Source: Sordaria brevicollis
Taxonomy: Eukaryota > Ascomycota > Sordariomycetes > Sordariales > Sordariaceae
Length of the DNA: 64,000 bases
Assembly: GCA_033439795.1 (NCBI GenBank)
Contig: JAUTDP010000012.1
Coordinates: 2,290,151 to 2,354,150, forward strand
Direction of reading: 5' to 3'
In this document: positions 25,746-39,350 of the stretch, piece after piece
How the letters are laid out: every line of letters begins with the position of its first letter
Numbering within the stretch: position 1 is the stretch's first letter
Program-made: the position numbers and the translations under genes
Notes under the pieces: model-generated
The model's input: only the letters and a program-made list of their open reading frames with translations
The model's database searches: none
Told to the model about the DNA's origin: nothing

Positions 25746-28249
25746 CTTGGTGGTAAGTGGGGTTGATTGGCGATAACTTGAAGAAGTGGTGAGTGTGCGA
25801 CGAGTGTCGACTTGAAGGTGAGTTGTGAGTGTGTGACAAGATTCAGACGGCAATCTCAACCGAACTAATAATGCCTGACGTATCAGTCCTGGGTTGACTT
25901 GGTAGGTTCTGAATCTCATGAACTCTTGTAGATTCCCGACGAAAGGGCAGTGGCAAAACAAAGGATGGAAAGTTGAAACTGGCGATGAACTTTCACTCAT
26001 CAATTGGTGGTGTAGTGTAGAGGTAGCTCACAGAGGGGAGAGCAAAGAAAAGATAAGTAGCACTAACTACACGACAACAGACACAGGCAGCAGTGTAGCA
26101 TTCACACACGCGTCTTTGATCGACGTCATCGCCGTCCCGGACCCGTACCGGTGTCGCCTGCTCACGTGGCACGGAGAGAGAGCCAAGTCGTACAATGGAA
26201 AAGAGATCGGGATGAAGTCCGGCCGGCAACGGCGAAGATCTCCAACTCCAAGTGGAAGTGGACTCCAAAAATGCTCACAAAAATGCCAAGCAAAGTTCCT
26301 GCAGTGAGCCAGAGACGGTGTCGGCAGTTTGTCAACTTCCCTAGCAGCGCCTGGCTAAAGGTTACGTTGCTAGTTGTTAGCGGATACTAAGTAAAGGGGG
26401 TTCACCAAAACTCAAAGCTTAACTTCAGTTTGGTAATGGTTGATATTGCCCCTGAGAGATGCAGCAATTCAATGGACATATTACGTATTGAAGCCCTCTT
26501 GAAAGTAGACAGGTGTCTGAAGTTGTGTAATGGAATAGGGCTTACATACCTTGGCTAAATACCGTGTGGTGATTGTGAAGCTCAGCTCAGCCCTGATGCT
26601 GACTGATAAGCTGGAAAGGAGATCGCCGTGACTGCCACTTCCACTTGGGGAATCCAAGATTTGTTTGGATGCCAGATCTTTGGTGTTCTATAATTATGCC
26701 TTTCATGAAAAAGCATAGGGAGATATGGTCCGAATTAGATAGGTCCGGGTTTCTGGCCGGTCATGATAGAATGCTGCCCCTTTTCCAGGCCCGGACAATG
26801 TGCGATATCAAAGGGTTACAACGGCGCCTCCAAATGTTGTTTTCCGCACCAACAAGCAGCAACAACGGACGGACCGGACCTGGCAAACATATTTCCACCG
26901 GTCCGCAATCATTACGGCGTAGCAGCATACTTTGGGTATAGAAGAGGACAATCGGCCCCGCTCCCACAATTCGCATAAACACAGAGACAAGGTGAAGCGA
27001 GGGCCAGAGCGGGCGGTGGTGAGCGGAGGGAATTGTACCGACAAGGTCGACGTTGAGGGTTAAGAGGGGCATCCTTGTCCTGGGGGAAACATGCTAAAAA
27101 GCTGAGAGATTCTGGATCGAGATGATGGAGAGTCGTTACTATCCCCAGGCCAAGCTTGGATGGTGATGAGCTGATGATAGGTGCCGGAGGGGATATAATT
27201 TCAACATCCCTCTCCATGCCACAGCCATCACAGCACACTACAGTTGACTGATATCAAGGACAACACGATGTGCGGGCTGATCGCGGCCGTTGATCGAACA
27301 AAAATGCTTGAAATGGTGGGATTGCGTGTTGCTTCTTTCCCTCTCTCCCTCATGGTTCCATCCCCTTGAGACCGCTCTGAGTGGATGAGAACGGTGCGCC
27401 CGGGCCATGGCATAATTAAGCGGGTCTTTACCCCCCAAACCCGATGCATCTGATAGGTCAACCCCGAAATCTACCCCCTTGAATCCCCAGATAGTAGACC
27501 CCCCGGTAGGTGAGCGTAGGACTGGTGCGTGCGGTGTCCCTTCCTTCTGAGAGGTGAGATTCTGGAACCATTGGCGGGCTGGGCAGTGACCCTTTGGAAC
27601 AGGAGCTAGAATCTCCCCTACTTTCTCAGCCTCCGTGCTCCGTCCTCCCGTCTCCGTCCCCCGTGTCCCCCGTCCGCCTTGTGTGCCTGAGTAAGAGACG
27701 AGTTTCGATCCCGACCACACATCCCAAGCAGAATCTTGTACGCGATCTCTACAACCGCGTAGTAGCAGGTGCATACAGTCTGTCGCACACTCTTCTTGCT
27801 ATCTTGTCTTGTATCTTTTTCTTGACGACCTCCATATCCTTTTGACGACAACGACGACGACGACGAGACGACGGGACATTGCTACATTTGCTTGTAGGAT
27901 TCCTTCCTTCTCCGCCAGAGATACCGCCTTCGTCCAGTACTTCTTCAGGAGACGTGGGCTTTTCCAACCAACAACCCCCCCAACAACCGACACCCCGTAA
28001 TCTCTCTCCACGACGCCACGCGAATTCCCACACGCGAGTCTTCCATCCCGTCCAGTCCTTTGCTACACCACTCGGCGATAATCGCAAACTTTTAGCCGCT
28101 CTTCACATCGCAACACACCTCCTTCGTGTGCCATTGCCGCTGCGCATCGCATCGTCGACTTAGCCGGCAGCTCTCCAACTTTTAGACTTAATACCTTCTC
28201 CTCGAATATCCCAAGCGGGTGGTGCCGAGGGCCACCCCGTTTCTTCATA
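25746..28249. other. Divergent intergenic region, glycosylase and MNN9 promoters
   Basis: 2.5 kb between two divergent genes. It must hold both promoters and 5' leaders. Short frames here overlap each other on both strands and show no domains. An (ACG)n-like run lies at about 27,846-27,870 in the presumed MNN9 leader. No other feature supported. Confidence 0.55.
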
Positions 28250-29755
<1,506 letters not shown>

Positions 29756-31133
29756 AGAGTTCATAACAGGATTCTCTTTGGGTTGACAACTTGTCTTCAC
29801 ACACACGATATACGACGGCGCGGCGGCGAGCGAAAACGCGATTTTACATATTGTACGAAAGCCCACGACACACATATCAACACTCATCCATGTTTCGCCA
29901 GCAGCATGGTGACCGGCGTTATGGGGATACGGCGGGACGGCCCGGATATTTTTCTCTTCGTTTTACAACTGTTTCCAATCACACTACTCGAAAACACCGG
30001 CTTCACCACCAACCCCGGACACCGACCATGCCCGCCGACCGTCGTCACCTCGCTCGAATGCGGTCGATACACCCCGGTTAATATCCGGCGACCTGTAACC
30101 GCTACACATCCTTAATGAGCGGAAACACCCACGAAACGAAGAAACGTGTACAGGAAGGGTCAAAACAAACCAGTTAATAAAGCATTTTGGTTAACGTATG
30201 TAAAGAGGAGGGAACGAGGATGAGGAGAGCGAGCATCAGCGGACTCGAAAAAGTCATGAAGGACATGTGTATACAAATCATGAATGGATAAACCGAAAAG
30301 GTGTGTTGGGAGCGGTTTGGAGCTTTGCTTAGACCGAGGAGCGGAAGAGACAGCAGGCAGCCGAGGGAACTCAAGCAACGTCTGTCGTTTCCATTCCTCT
30401 CCTCTTCAGCGGCATTTTTGGTTGAACGGCTGGTTGGCTGGGTTGGTTGGGTTATTTCTGTTCCGAATGGGTTTAAACGGAAAGAAAGAATGAAGTTAAG
30501 ACATAATATACTATACTTATTTTCCTGTTCACACATTCCTGTACCTTCTTGTTTACAGTCATTGCTTTACTATAGAAAACGGGGTTTGGTGCGCGGGTAG
30601 TGTTCTTTTTCTTTCTACATTATGTCTTCACATCAGCTTCTGTTACTTAGTAATGAGAGTCACGGTTCTGTCTCTAGATGGGCCAACCTGAGAGGCAAGT
30701 TTATCATTGATGCCTGTTCATATCTCCTGGCAACGTAGACTGCCGGACACAAACTAATGTTCACCAACATTGCCAAGTTTGACACCCCATCAGCCAGTAC
30801 TCTTGTTAACTCTCCTAATCTGATTTGTCAGGACCATAATCACGACTGATCTCACTTCAATTGCACCCCTGAACAACTGAAGATTCTCATGCCATGGTCA
30901 ACATAAATGCCTACCTTCCCGTCTTCAAGGCTCTCAGCAATCCTATAACTCTTATCTCTGTCACACACACACGCACGCACGCACACACACACAAACTAAT
31001 CAAAGAACGATGTTTCTCTTCCACAGTCTACAACCGAACGCTTGGGACTTTGACGATTAAATAATCCATTTCATTCCCGACCGTCCAATGTTTCAAGTCA
31101 TTCCCATTTACTTATCTGTATCTCTATAATATG
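29756..31133. other. Convergent 3' intergenic region
   Basis: 1.4 kb between the ends of MNN9 and the short-chain dehydrogenase gene. It holds both 3' UTRs and a CA/CG-interrupted dinucleotide repeat at 30,962-30,993. No coding or RNA gene seen. Confidence 0.6.
30962..30993. repeat. Imperfect (CA)n microsatellite
   Basis: CA repeat interrupted by three GCAC units. Confidence 0.88.
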
Positions 31134-32046
31134 CTAATGCAACATCAACATCCCCCCATTAGCACAAACCACCTGTCCCGTACACCACCCGGCCTCCTCG
31201 CCACACAACATGCCCACAACCCCCGCAACCTCGCTCGTCTTCGCCAACCGTCCATGCCACTGCCTCTCCTCCTCCAGCCCTTCCTTCCCGTGCAAATCCT
31301 CCCTCGCCTTCATCAAAGGCGTGTGCTTAATCCACCCCTCCACGCCCTCCAGAAACTCCTTCGAGTTGGACGCGTACATCGGCCCTTCCACGGGTCCCGG
31401 GTTCACGGCGTTGACCGTGCAGTTCTCAGCCAGCTCGCGAGCCCAGGTGCGGGTCATGGCTTCGATAGCGGCCTTGGAGCCGCCGTAGACTGACTGCCCC
31501 ACAAAACCCGTAGAGGAGGAAACGGAGGAGATGTTGACGATGCGGCCGGATCGGTCCTTGGGCAGGTATGGCTGCGCGGCTTGGACTAGCAAAAGGGGAC
31601 CGAGGACGTTGACGCGGTAGGTCTCGGTGAAGTCGTCGATTTTGACGGCGGGGATTAGGTCGTTGCGGGCGATGCCGGCGTTGTTGATGATGATGTCGAT
31701 TTGGAGGGAGCCATCTTTCGAGAAAGAAGACTTGGCGGCGGAGATGAGGGCTTGGGCACCTTCGGGGGTGCCGATGTCGGCTTGGACGGGCACGGAGGAG
31801 ATATTGTAGGTCTTGTTCAAGCGGTCGGAGAGGTCTGAGGTGAGAGAGGCGGAGGAGGGGGTGGTGTAGTTGAGGATGAGGTTGCAGCCCTTGGAGGCCA
31901 GGTTCTCGGCGATGGCGGCGCCGATGCCTGTTTTGGTGATGATTGTTAGTGATTGCAAATATGATTTTGATAAAGGTAAGAAGTTACTAACCCCTAGAAG
32001 AGCCAGACACAATGGCCAGCTTGCCCTTGAGTGGTTGATGAGACAT
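31134..32046 (-). CDS. Short-chain dehydrogenase/reductase, FabG-like
   Basis: Two exons (32046-31992 and 31927-31134) joined across a 64-bp intron give 282 residues, the usual SDR length. The glycine-rich cofactor motif is split by the intron: SGSSRG is encoded in exon 1 and GIGAAIAENLA in exon 2. NNAG at about residue 104, Ser in NISSVSS and the catalytic YGGSK (Tyr-x-x-x-Lys) complete a classical SDR. The protein should be an NAD(P)H-dependent oxidoreductase; similarity to 3-oxoacyl-ACP reductases is in the fold only, so the substrate is unknown. It lacks an evident signal or targeting peptide. It is divergent from NAA10 with 825 bp between start codons. Confidence 0.85.
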
Positions 32047-32871
32047 CTTGTATCTGGTTGTCGTCGTTCTGGTCAGACGGCGTATAAGTGACGATAGTGG
32101 GGCCGGGTATCAAGAGGGTATCACAACGATTAGAAACAAAACAAAAGATGAAGATTACAAGTCAATTGAATAGACGGAAGCGAACCTGAACCTCTCTATA
32201 TACAATCCCAACTCCATCACGTCACGAGAACACGATCCCAAACTTTTCCCCATCGGCGGGTAAATCTCCAAACAACTCTCTCGGAGAAGCATTAAGACGA
32301 AGCTTCCCCCGCATCACACTGCATCACGGGCGCACTTGACCCGGTGTTGAATGCCCCTAGCTCCCGGCCTGGTTGTGCCTGTTGCTGCCCCGCGATTTGT
32401 GCGGCTATAGGGACCGTTCCACCGTGAAGCTCTTTTGCCGCCAGGGGTCAGCGCAGTCTGGATTTCCACCCGCGAAAGGCCCCACATTGTGAGAGTACGG
32501 AAAGTGGGGCCCAGAGCCTCCCGCCCACCACCGTAGCGGAAGCGGAAGCGGGCGTCAGTCTCCAATTGTTCAACATTGACAACTTTAAACTGAGCTTCGC
32601 AACCGCAACACCGAAGCACCGACCTCCGACGACGACGCCAGTGCAAGTGTGTAAGTCCAGCCTTGTCCATACCCCCTCTACCTATTCCCGTTTAGAATCT
32701 CTGTTGCCGGGGATACCTGCAGCCTTGTTGACATACCAAGCTGTTGCTAACCATAGCTCCCCTCCATAGATCCCAAGTCGAAGTGAAGCTATCACCAACC
32801 CATCCTCCCACCTCCCATCTCTCTCAACCACCCACCCACCCACCCAGTCGTCCATACGAACAACCGCAAAA
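32047..32871. promoter_or_regulatory. Shared divergent promoter region, SDR and NAA10
   Basis: 825 bp separate the two start codons. A likely 5' UTR intron of NAA10 lies at 32,651-32,769: donor GTAAGT, branch GCTAAC at 32,746, acceptor CCATAG 18 bases later. An ACCC repeat precedes the NAA10 start at about 32,827-32,848. No specific operator recognised. Confidence 0.5.
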
Positions 32872-33749
32872 ATGGATATCCGCGTCCTCCGCCCCTCCGA
32901 CATCCCCCTCATCCAACACGCCAACATCGAGAACCTGCCCGAGAACTACTTCCTCAAGTACTACCTCTACCATGCCCTCTCGTGGCCTCAGCTTTCCTAC
33001 GTCGCCGTCGATGTCTCTCGCCCGGCAAAGTCCGCGTACGACTACCCCAAGATCGTCGGCTACGTCCTGGCCAAGATGGAGGAGGAGCCCACGGATGGTG
33101 TCCAGCATGGCCATATTACCAGTCTCAGTGTGATGAGGACGCATAGACGGTTGGGTATTGCGGAGAAGTTGATGAGGCAGTCGCGTAGGTTCTTTCCTTG
33201 TTCCCCTTTTCCTGAGGTTTACCCTGGTGTTTTTTCTTTGGTCTCCTGCGGTTGTAGTGGTTCCTATGGCCGTTTTCCTGCAGGACCTTTCCCCCCGCCC
33301 TTTCCTCGCTTGGCTCGAGGTTCGATCTATGGACGTAATGCTAATACTAGGGTGCAACAGAACAAGCAATGGTAGAAACCTTCGGCGCCCACTACGTCTC
33401 CCTGCACGTGCGCGTCTCCAACGCCGCCGCCATCCACCTGTACCGCGACACCCTGGGGTTCAAGACGGAAAAGACCGAGGCCAAGTACTACGCCGACGGC
33501 GAGGACGCCTACTGCATGAAGCTCGATCTTAGCCCGATCCGCGAGGCGATTCAGAAGGAGCAGCTTGAGGAAAACGGGGAGAAGAAACCCGAGGAGAAGG
33601 GATCAGAGGGTGTGGATGAGGGTGAGGCGGTTGGCGATGTTGGCCGTGACCCCGAGCAAGATAAGAAGGAGGATAAGACGGTGAAAGTCAAGGTTGGCAG
33701 GGGGTTAGGTGTTGGTGAACTCGTGGAGAGGGATGAGAGTAAACACTAG
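32872..33749 (+). CDS. naa10: N-terminal acetyltransferase A catalytic subunit NAA10/ARD1
   Basis: Exons 32872-33184 and 33361-33749 with a 176-bp intron; 233 residues. With NAA15 the protein forms NatA at the ribosome and acetylates N-terminal Ser, Ala, Thr, Gly and Cys after Met removal. The sequence follows the family closely: [20 protein letters not shown], then [10 protein letters not shown], the acetyl-CoA loop [19 protein letters not shown] and [12 protein letters not shown]. The intron falls just after MRQS, and the joined reading SQQAM matches the family. After the GNAT fold comes a Glu/Lys-rich acidic tail of about 70 residues with no fold. An unspliced read would continue 63 codons into the intron and end in a nonconserved sequence. 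Confidence 0.92.
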
Positions 33750-34455
33750 AGTTGGAGTTGCTCTAGTCTGTCTGTTTGAGGGGAAGATAGAGAGGGAAAT
33801 GGCAGCGTGTGATTTAGAACGGGCATGGTCGGTTGGGAAAAGGGTAAAAGAGACAGTTTTTGTTCTTCAAAAGAATGAACCGGGGTTTTGAACATGTTTG
33901 ATCAGTTTGAAAATGGTGAGCCTAGATGTTGTGGCGTGTCGACGTGGTGCTAGATATAGGACACGGTTATGAAGACGGGATGAAGCCGTCTATGATCATT
34001 GTCTTGGAATCCAAATGTTAAGACTCAAAACAGGCCTCCAAAACCAAGATATCGTAATTCAAGGGCTTTCATGCTGATGTATTTGCCTCGAGTGATTGCA
34101 GTCTCTGAGCCTTCTGCTGGACCTTTATGCCCATGGTATTGGCTTGTACTGGGGACGAAAGGTTGAGAGCAAGAAGGATGAAAAGGGCAGTTTGTTTATT
34201 CTCCTCAGGGGTCAACTAGTTGGCGGATAGCAACCGAGTTACAGTGGACAAGGGATCGCTGATAGGCGCAAAAGTGGGTCCCAGCTTTGCTTATCGATTG
34301 CCCTCCAGTTCGCGGCAGCCGTCCCCAGATCGCGCCTCGGTCTCTCTTTCCATCTACAAGGCTGAAGTCATCACCACTCTGATATTCCCTTCGTTTGAAT
34401 TGCGTGTTTCTTTTTTTCTCTTTGATACCCAATATCCAACGCCCACTCAAACACC
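33750..34455. other. Intergenic region upstream of SPF45-like gene
   Basis: 706 bp containing the NAA10 3' UTR and the promoter of the next gene. A T-rich tract (TTTCTTTTTTTCTCTTTG) lies about 40 bases upstream of the start codon, typical of fungal core promoters. Nothing else seen. Confidence 0.55.
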
Positions 34456-36253
34456 ATGTCAGGACCACCTCCCGCGCGAGGAGGCCTGTCCCTCTACGCC
34501 AACCTTCTCGAACCCAGTGGCACAAGCGACTCGGCATCTACATCGAATGATGCTGTCGCAAACAAGCAGGAAGATGCCCCGGCAAAGAAGGCCGTAAATC
34601 CAGGTTAGTACCCTCAATCAGGACGTATTTATAAGCACACATGCTCAGAATGACCTCACAGCGTTCGCCTTCCAACCCATTCGCCGTCCACAAGTCAAAC
34701 AACCAAACAAGCCCAAGCCGACTCTCCCCAAAGCGCCACCCTCTATATCCGTAGCAGCAGTAGCGGCAACCGTCAAGACGGCCGAACCCGAAAACAGTGG
34801 CACAACTACTACCAAACCAACATCAACAACGACTGCAGCCGCGCCTCAGCAGCGCAGTACCCTAGCCGACTGGGTAGCCACCGAAGACGACGAGTACCTC
34901 TACAGCGGCTCCAACAACCGACGAGAACGCGGCGGACGCAGAAAGAAGAAGAAAAAGAACGACGACCGGCCGGTCGAGACCAATTGGGACGAGCTCTACG
35001 ATCCAGCGAGACCTACGAATGTCGAGGAATACCTGCGCAGCGATGAGCGCATCAGAGAGATTCGCGATTGGAAGGCGGTGTTATACGCGCATAGACGGAA
35101 GAGGAGAGATAGTTATGATAGTAGGAGGAGTGATGAGGAGGAGGAGGATGATAGGAGGGTGATGAATAGTATGTTCAGAAGCTCTAGGCGAGGGATCAAT
35201 GGGAGAATAACTGCTGACATTGCGATTAACAGACCAGTTCGCGCCTCCGGCTTCGTTCTCGTTCGCACCACCGCCTATGTCACCACCTCGAGCTACAAAC
35301 ACTACTGCACCACCACCGCCAGCGGTAGCAATACCGGTCGATGAATCCGCGGACGACGCCTATGCTCGAAGACTAGCATTATCAGGCATGGCGCCTCAAC
35401 GATCAGTCTCTCCTCTTCCACCACCGCCTGTCGAACCCTCAACAACAGACACAGCAACCATATCCCGCGGCCCAGTCCGCTACGAAGCCCCTCCACAACC
35501 TCCCTCTGCCCCCGAAGGCTCCAGAGATGATGCGATGGATCTCGACTCGGATAACGAAGAAGTCAACTACGACGCCATCCCCGTCCCCCTTGGGGCAGCC
35601 TCAGAAGAACCCGAGTCCTCAGACGCACCCAAGTCAAAACTACCAGGCCAAGCTGGCTTCGCCGCTCGCCTCATGTCCAAATACGGCTGGACCGCCGGCT
35701 CAGGTCTCGGTGCTTCAGAATCAGGCATCACAACAGCTTTACAAGTCAAGGTTGAGAAGCGCAAGAAGCGCTCCGATGCTGAAGGCGGTGGCTGGGCTGA
35801 GCCTGGTGGGAGGGGAAAGATCATTGGTGGGAAACCTGCTGCTGGCTCTTCATCTGCTGGCAAGGAAGAAGATGGAGGCAAGTTTGGCAAGATGAGCGAA
35901 GTGATTGTGCTAGATCACATGCTCGACGGCATGACGGACGAAGAGCTGAGGCAGGAGGTGGAAGCAGGAGATCTGTACGAAGAGATTGGTACGGAGTGCG
36001 GAGAGAAGTATGGAAGGGTGATGAGGTTATTTGTGGAGTTGGGGGACAGGAGGGTGTTTATCAGGTTTACTGATGGGGTTTCTGCGCTGAGGGTGAGTAC
36101 TCTTTTCCTACTGAACGGGTGATATGGAAGGACAGATGCTAACTGAAAAAACAACAGGCTGTCAACGCACTTGAGGGTCGCATCTTTAACGGGAATAAGA
36201 TCGTTCCGAGGTTTTATGATTTAGAGAAGTTTGAGGCCGGGGTGTATAAGTAG
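34456..36253 (+). CDS. SPF45/RBM17-like splicing factor (G-patch plus UHM-type RRM)
   Basis: Four exons: 34456-34603, 34662-35168, 35233-36092, 36158-36253; 536 residues. The domain order matches SPF45: disordered Pro-rich N-terminus with DWVATEDDEY, a basic run GGRRKKKKK at about 160, a region DNWD-like (ETNWDELYDPARPTNVEEY), a G-patch at about 355-400 (MSKYGWTAGSGLGASESG) and a C-terminal RRM of the U2AF-homology type at about 440-536 ending VPRFYDLEKFE. Such proteins bind ULM motifs of SF1, U2AF65 and SF3B1 during 3' splice-site choice. All introns are 58-65 bp with standard donors. Longer than human SPF45 (401 residues), mainly in the linkers. Confidence 0.87.
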
Positions 36254-38264
36254 AGGAGAGAAGTATGGCGCTGTGTTGTTGTGAGCAAGTCGATGAAATA
36301 TCAAGCTTCTTGCACCTTGGAGAGACAAGCAAACCCCTTCTAAAGAATTAACTATGCCTCGTTAGAATTCCAACACTCCTCTGTGAGAATAATAATCCCC
36401 CTACCGTCCACTTCTCAACGCCTTTCACTACTCTTCAAAACCCTTCATTCCGCTCCTTGGCCCTCCGCTCAGATTCTACTTACTTCTGCCGTCGTGAGTC
36501 TAGTATCACCATCTCCTCAGTCTGAACTCAGTCTTCATTTAATCACCGTTTCATCTCGAAGTCGATATATCGTTGTCTCCCAGCTCATCTCTAGTGCTTC
36601 CCAATGCCATTTCATCCGCAATAACCACTCGGTATCAACTTCAATATCAGACCAAAACATCAAGTGGAAACCAACCGAACTCGAGCCGCGCTTCTTAATC
36701 TTTTAAGTAGCTTCGCCCTGACTCTGGCCATCACCACGCGAATCAGCACCAGACAGCGTCCACATCCGCGCGCATGAGCAGTCTCCAACTTTCTTCAGCC
36801 GACCTTTCCATCTCCTTCCATCTGGCGCCTGATAGCTTGCTCATGTGATGTGAGAGCCTCGGACTACGAAAGTCGCCGGCTGGGACTGGGACTGCTGGAA
36901 ATGACTCCCGCATATCGTCCTGCCTGGTTCATAGCTTTGGAAAGCCTGGATCAGATCCGGCTTCATGAAGTGCTTGGGTGTCTGGTTGCTGCTGCTGCAT
37001 GGCCCGCGGCATCCTCCCCTCCTCTCCTCTTTCAACGGAATTCTTGGTCTTGTTGTCGATTGGGTAGCAGGCCAGCCCCGTCGGGCGTCCAACGGTTTCA
37101 TCGGACAAAAGGGAAAGGAGGGAAAGGTCCTTTTCGGATGAGCGACGGCAAAGCCGGCCTTTTGAGCCGTCGCACCATAGTGCGAGTTGCACATGAGACG
37201 AATTTGGTGGTCTGGTGGTCGGAAGGCTTGAACGTCAAGTGCCTTGGTCAAGGCCTCTGGGACTTCTCCGAGTCCCACGGGTGAAGATGATTGCCGCAGA
37301 AGGGCCAAAGGTGGGTTTTGCCGCCTCTAATGGCGTTTTGGTGGCTGTTCAGGCCGGTTTGTCGGGTCGGAGACCGGGGAGGAGTCGCGGCGAAAGATGG
37401 CCCGCCGGGCACGAACTTCATGGCATGAAGGTGCCGCGGGCCTGAGCGGGAAAACCTAAGCATCGACGAATCTGACGGAAGAGACAGCGAATGTGTAAAG
37501 CAACCCGCTGAAGGACCGGACCAAGAGATGTAAGGTGCCAATGGGTGTCAACAACTGGTTTCTTGCCTTTTGGTCTGGGTTGGGGAGGAAAGCTTGCAGT
37601 ATCCTACTTCAATGCTGCTTGCCGTGTTGGAAGCTGTTTCTTCCTGTAGGTCGTATGTCCACCCTTTTTTGGTTTGGGACGGCTGTGAAAACAGTCCCAA
37701 ATTTGGTTTGAAGGTCTCTTGCGATCGATCTTAACCGGTGTTCGTGGATGATTTGGGAATTTGTCGGCTGGTAGAAGGTCCAAACAAGGTTGAAGTGGTT
37801 GAGTGGAAGGGCGGCCCATAACTGCCGCGCCACGGGCACGGGGAGAGCCAGGTGAAAGGCGACGATCAGCCGCAGGACAGCACGATGGGAGGCTATCGGT
37901 ATCCTCGAAAGTCGCGAAGTGGCCGTCCCGCCCGTCTGTGAAGACGAGCCATTTCCCGTGCGTGCCCTTAACCGGGAGTTTCAACCATATGGTTATGTCT
38001 CCACGGCGAGTCCTGACGACAGGCGGTGTGGAAGAAAGTCGATCAAGTTTCAACGATTAGATCACCACACCACCCATTCGTTGCCCGCTTAATGGTTGGT
38101 CTTGAAGGAAGAAAGTTTGAGAGGCTCAAAGCTTCAACAACACTTTATTTCGGATTTCATCCCGTTTGCGAGATGTCGATGGGAAAATGACATGTGTCTG
38201 GGATGAAATATGGGATGGACACTTCTCGATAGTAGGCTGTGGTGATACTTTCATCCCAATATTT
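36254..38264. other. Gene-poor region
   Basis: Two kilobases with only overlapping short frames on both strands and no domain, consistent splice pattern or RNA gene. It is the first part of a 5.7-kb stretch lacking an intact gene. Confidence 0.55.
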
Positions 38265-39350
38265 TTAGAACTTTGGACACTCGAGTGTACCAAGGTCAAT
38301 GAGATAGATAACTGATCTCTGCGTGAGGGCTTGTTGTATATGCTCCGGAGTTATAAAAGGATCGGCTGAGGAGACCCAGAAGACCCATCTGCCCCCGGCC
38401 CCCCCCCCCCCCAATGGAACTTTGAACAGACTAGTACCCATGTCGATGTTCTCATTGTTTGCATTATCTTGAGCCGAGATGTTTGGCGCATTGGCCAGGG
38501 CTTCCTTCGCACGTTCAATGATCGAGTTCGTGAAGCTACAGTCTTTGAGCCGTGCAATGCGCTGTTGTTCATCGGCAGAAGTTATCTCCTCTAGTTGCTG
38601 TTGTGTAGCCTGACTGAAAAGACTCTTGATTGAATAAAACCAACCAAGTCTACCGTGGTGGCACTGGCCTTCCTGACTGGCGTCAGCCAATCTACGAAAA
38701 CACAGGGAGCGACGTTTTGGACGCGGACAGATCGCCACCGTTTTTGATCACTATGGAGCCTGAAACCGACAAAAACCGCCTGGAGCTGCTCTGCGGAGAG
38801 GTTCCCCCGCCAGAAGTCGAGGGAAGAAGGGGAAACTTGGAAGGGGGCGGAAACAGGAGTCCGAAGCCCGACGGCGTCCAACTCATCCTCCGAGAAGTCT
38901 CGGGGATCACCGATCTCCAGAGTCAGGGAAACCCAAGATTCCAAAAAAGAGGCCGCAGCCTGTTGGAAGTCTTGCAGATGTTTTTTTTGGAATTGCGGTT
39001 GTCCAATGACACCAGGCAGCAAAAGAAAGGGTCCTCCATATACTTGGCCCTCCAGTTGGCGTCAAAGATGCGGTAGCGGTACATCTTTGATGACTTCTCC
39101 GGTTTGTTGCCAGCGATGTAATCCTGGATCTCCCAGTCCTTGCATTCGTCAAACAGGGCCGGGAGAACGAAACCCTCGTCATCGTCCTCCTTCTTGTTCT
39201 TGCGGGCGGCGTGGTACATGATAACCACCGCCGCCAACACGCTGGGCTCGGGAATATAAGGAAATTTGCCCTCGGTCAGCAGGTAACCCTTCTCGGTAGT
39301 CTTGTACTCGCACCTCTTGTTGAGGTATTCGCTCTTGAGGGCATCCTAGA
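38265..39350 (-). pseudogene. Frameshifted gene of unknown function
   Basis: Three minus-strand frames join into one plausible protein. Segment A (about 39,345-39,020) contains LNKRCEYKTTEKGYLL and YRYRIFDANWRAKY; segment B (about 39,020-38,650) continues in another frame with LPGVIGQPQFQKKH and EDELDAVG; segment C (about 38,640-38,265) continues in a third with QATQQQLEEITSAD and ends PKF. The A-B switch is explained by loss of one T in a short T run near 39,020. The B-C switch near 38,650 could be another indel or a very short intron (about 44 bp, no branch site). A TAG or TCTAG acceptor precedes segment A and no start codon was found. Segment C spans a 14-base C run. The family is not recognised. 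Confidence 0.5.
38399..38412. repeat. C14 homopolymer
   Basis: Fourteen consecutive C inside the third segment of the frameshifted gene, read as Gly codons on the - strand. Prone to length change and to sequencing error. Confidence 0.85.

Noticed and set aside
27238..27774. 178-codon minus frame upstream of MNN9
   Set aside because: No conserved motif, overlapping frames on both strands, and it lies in the likely MNN9 promoter and leader.
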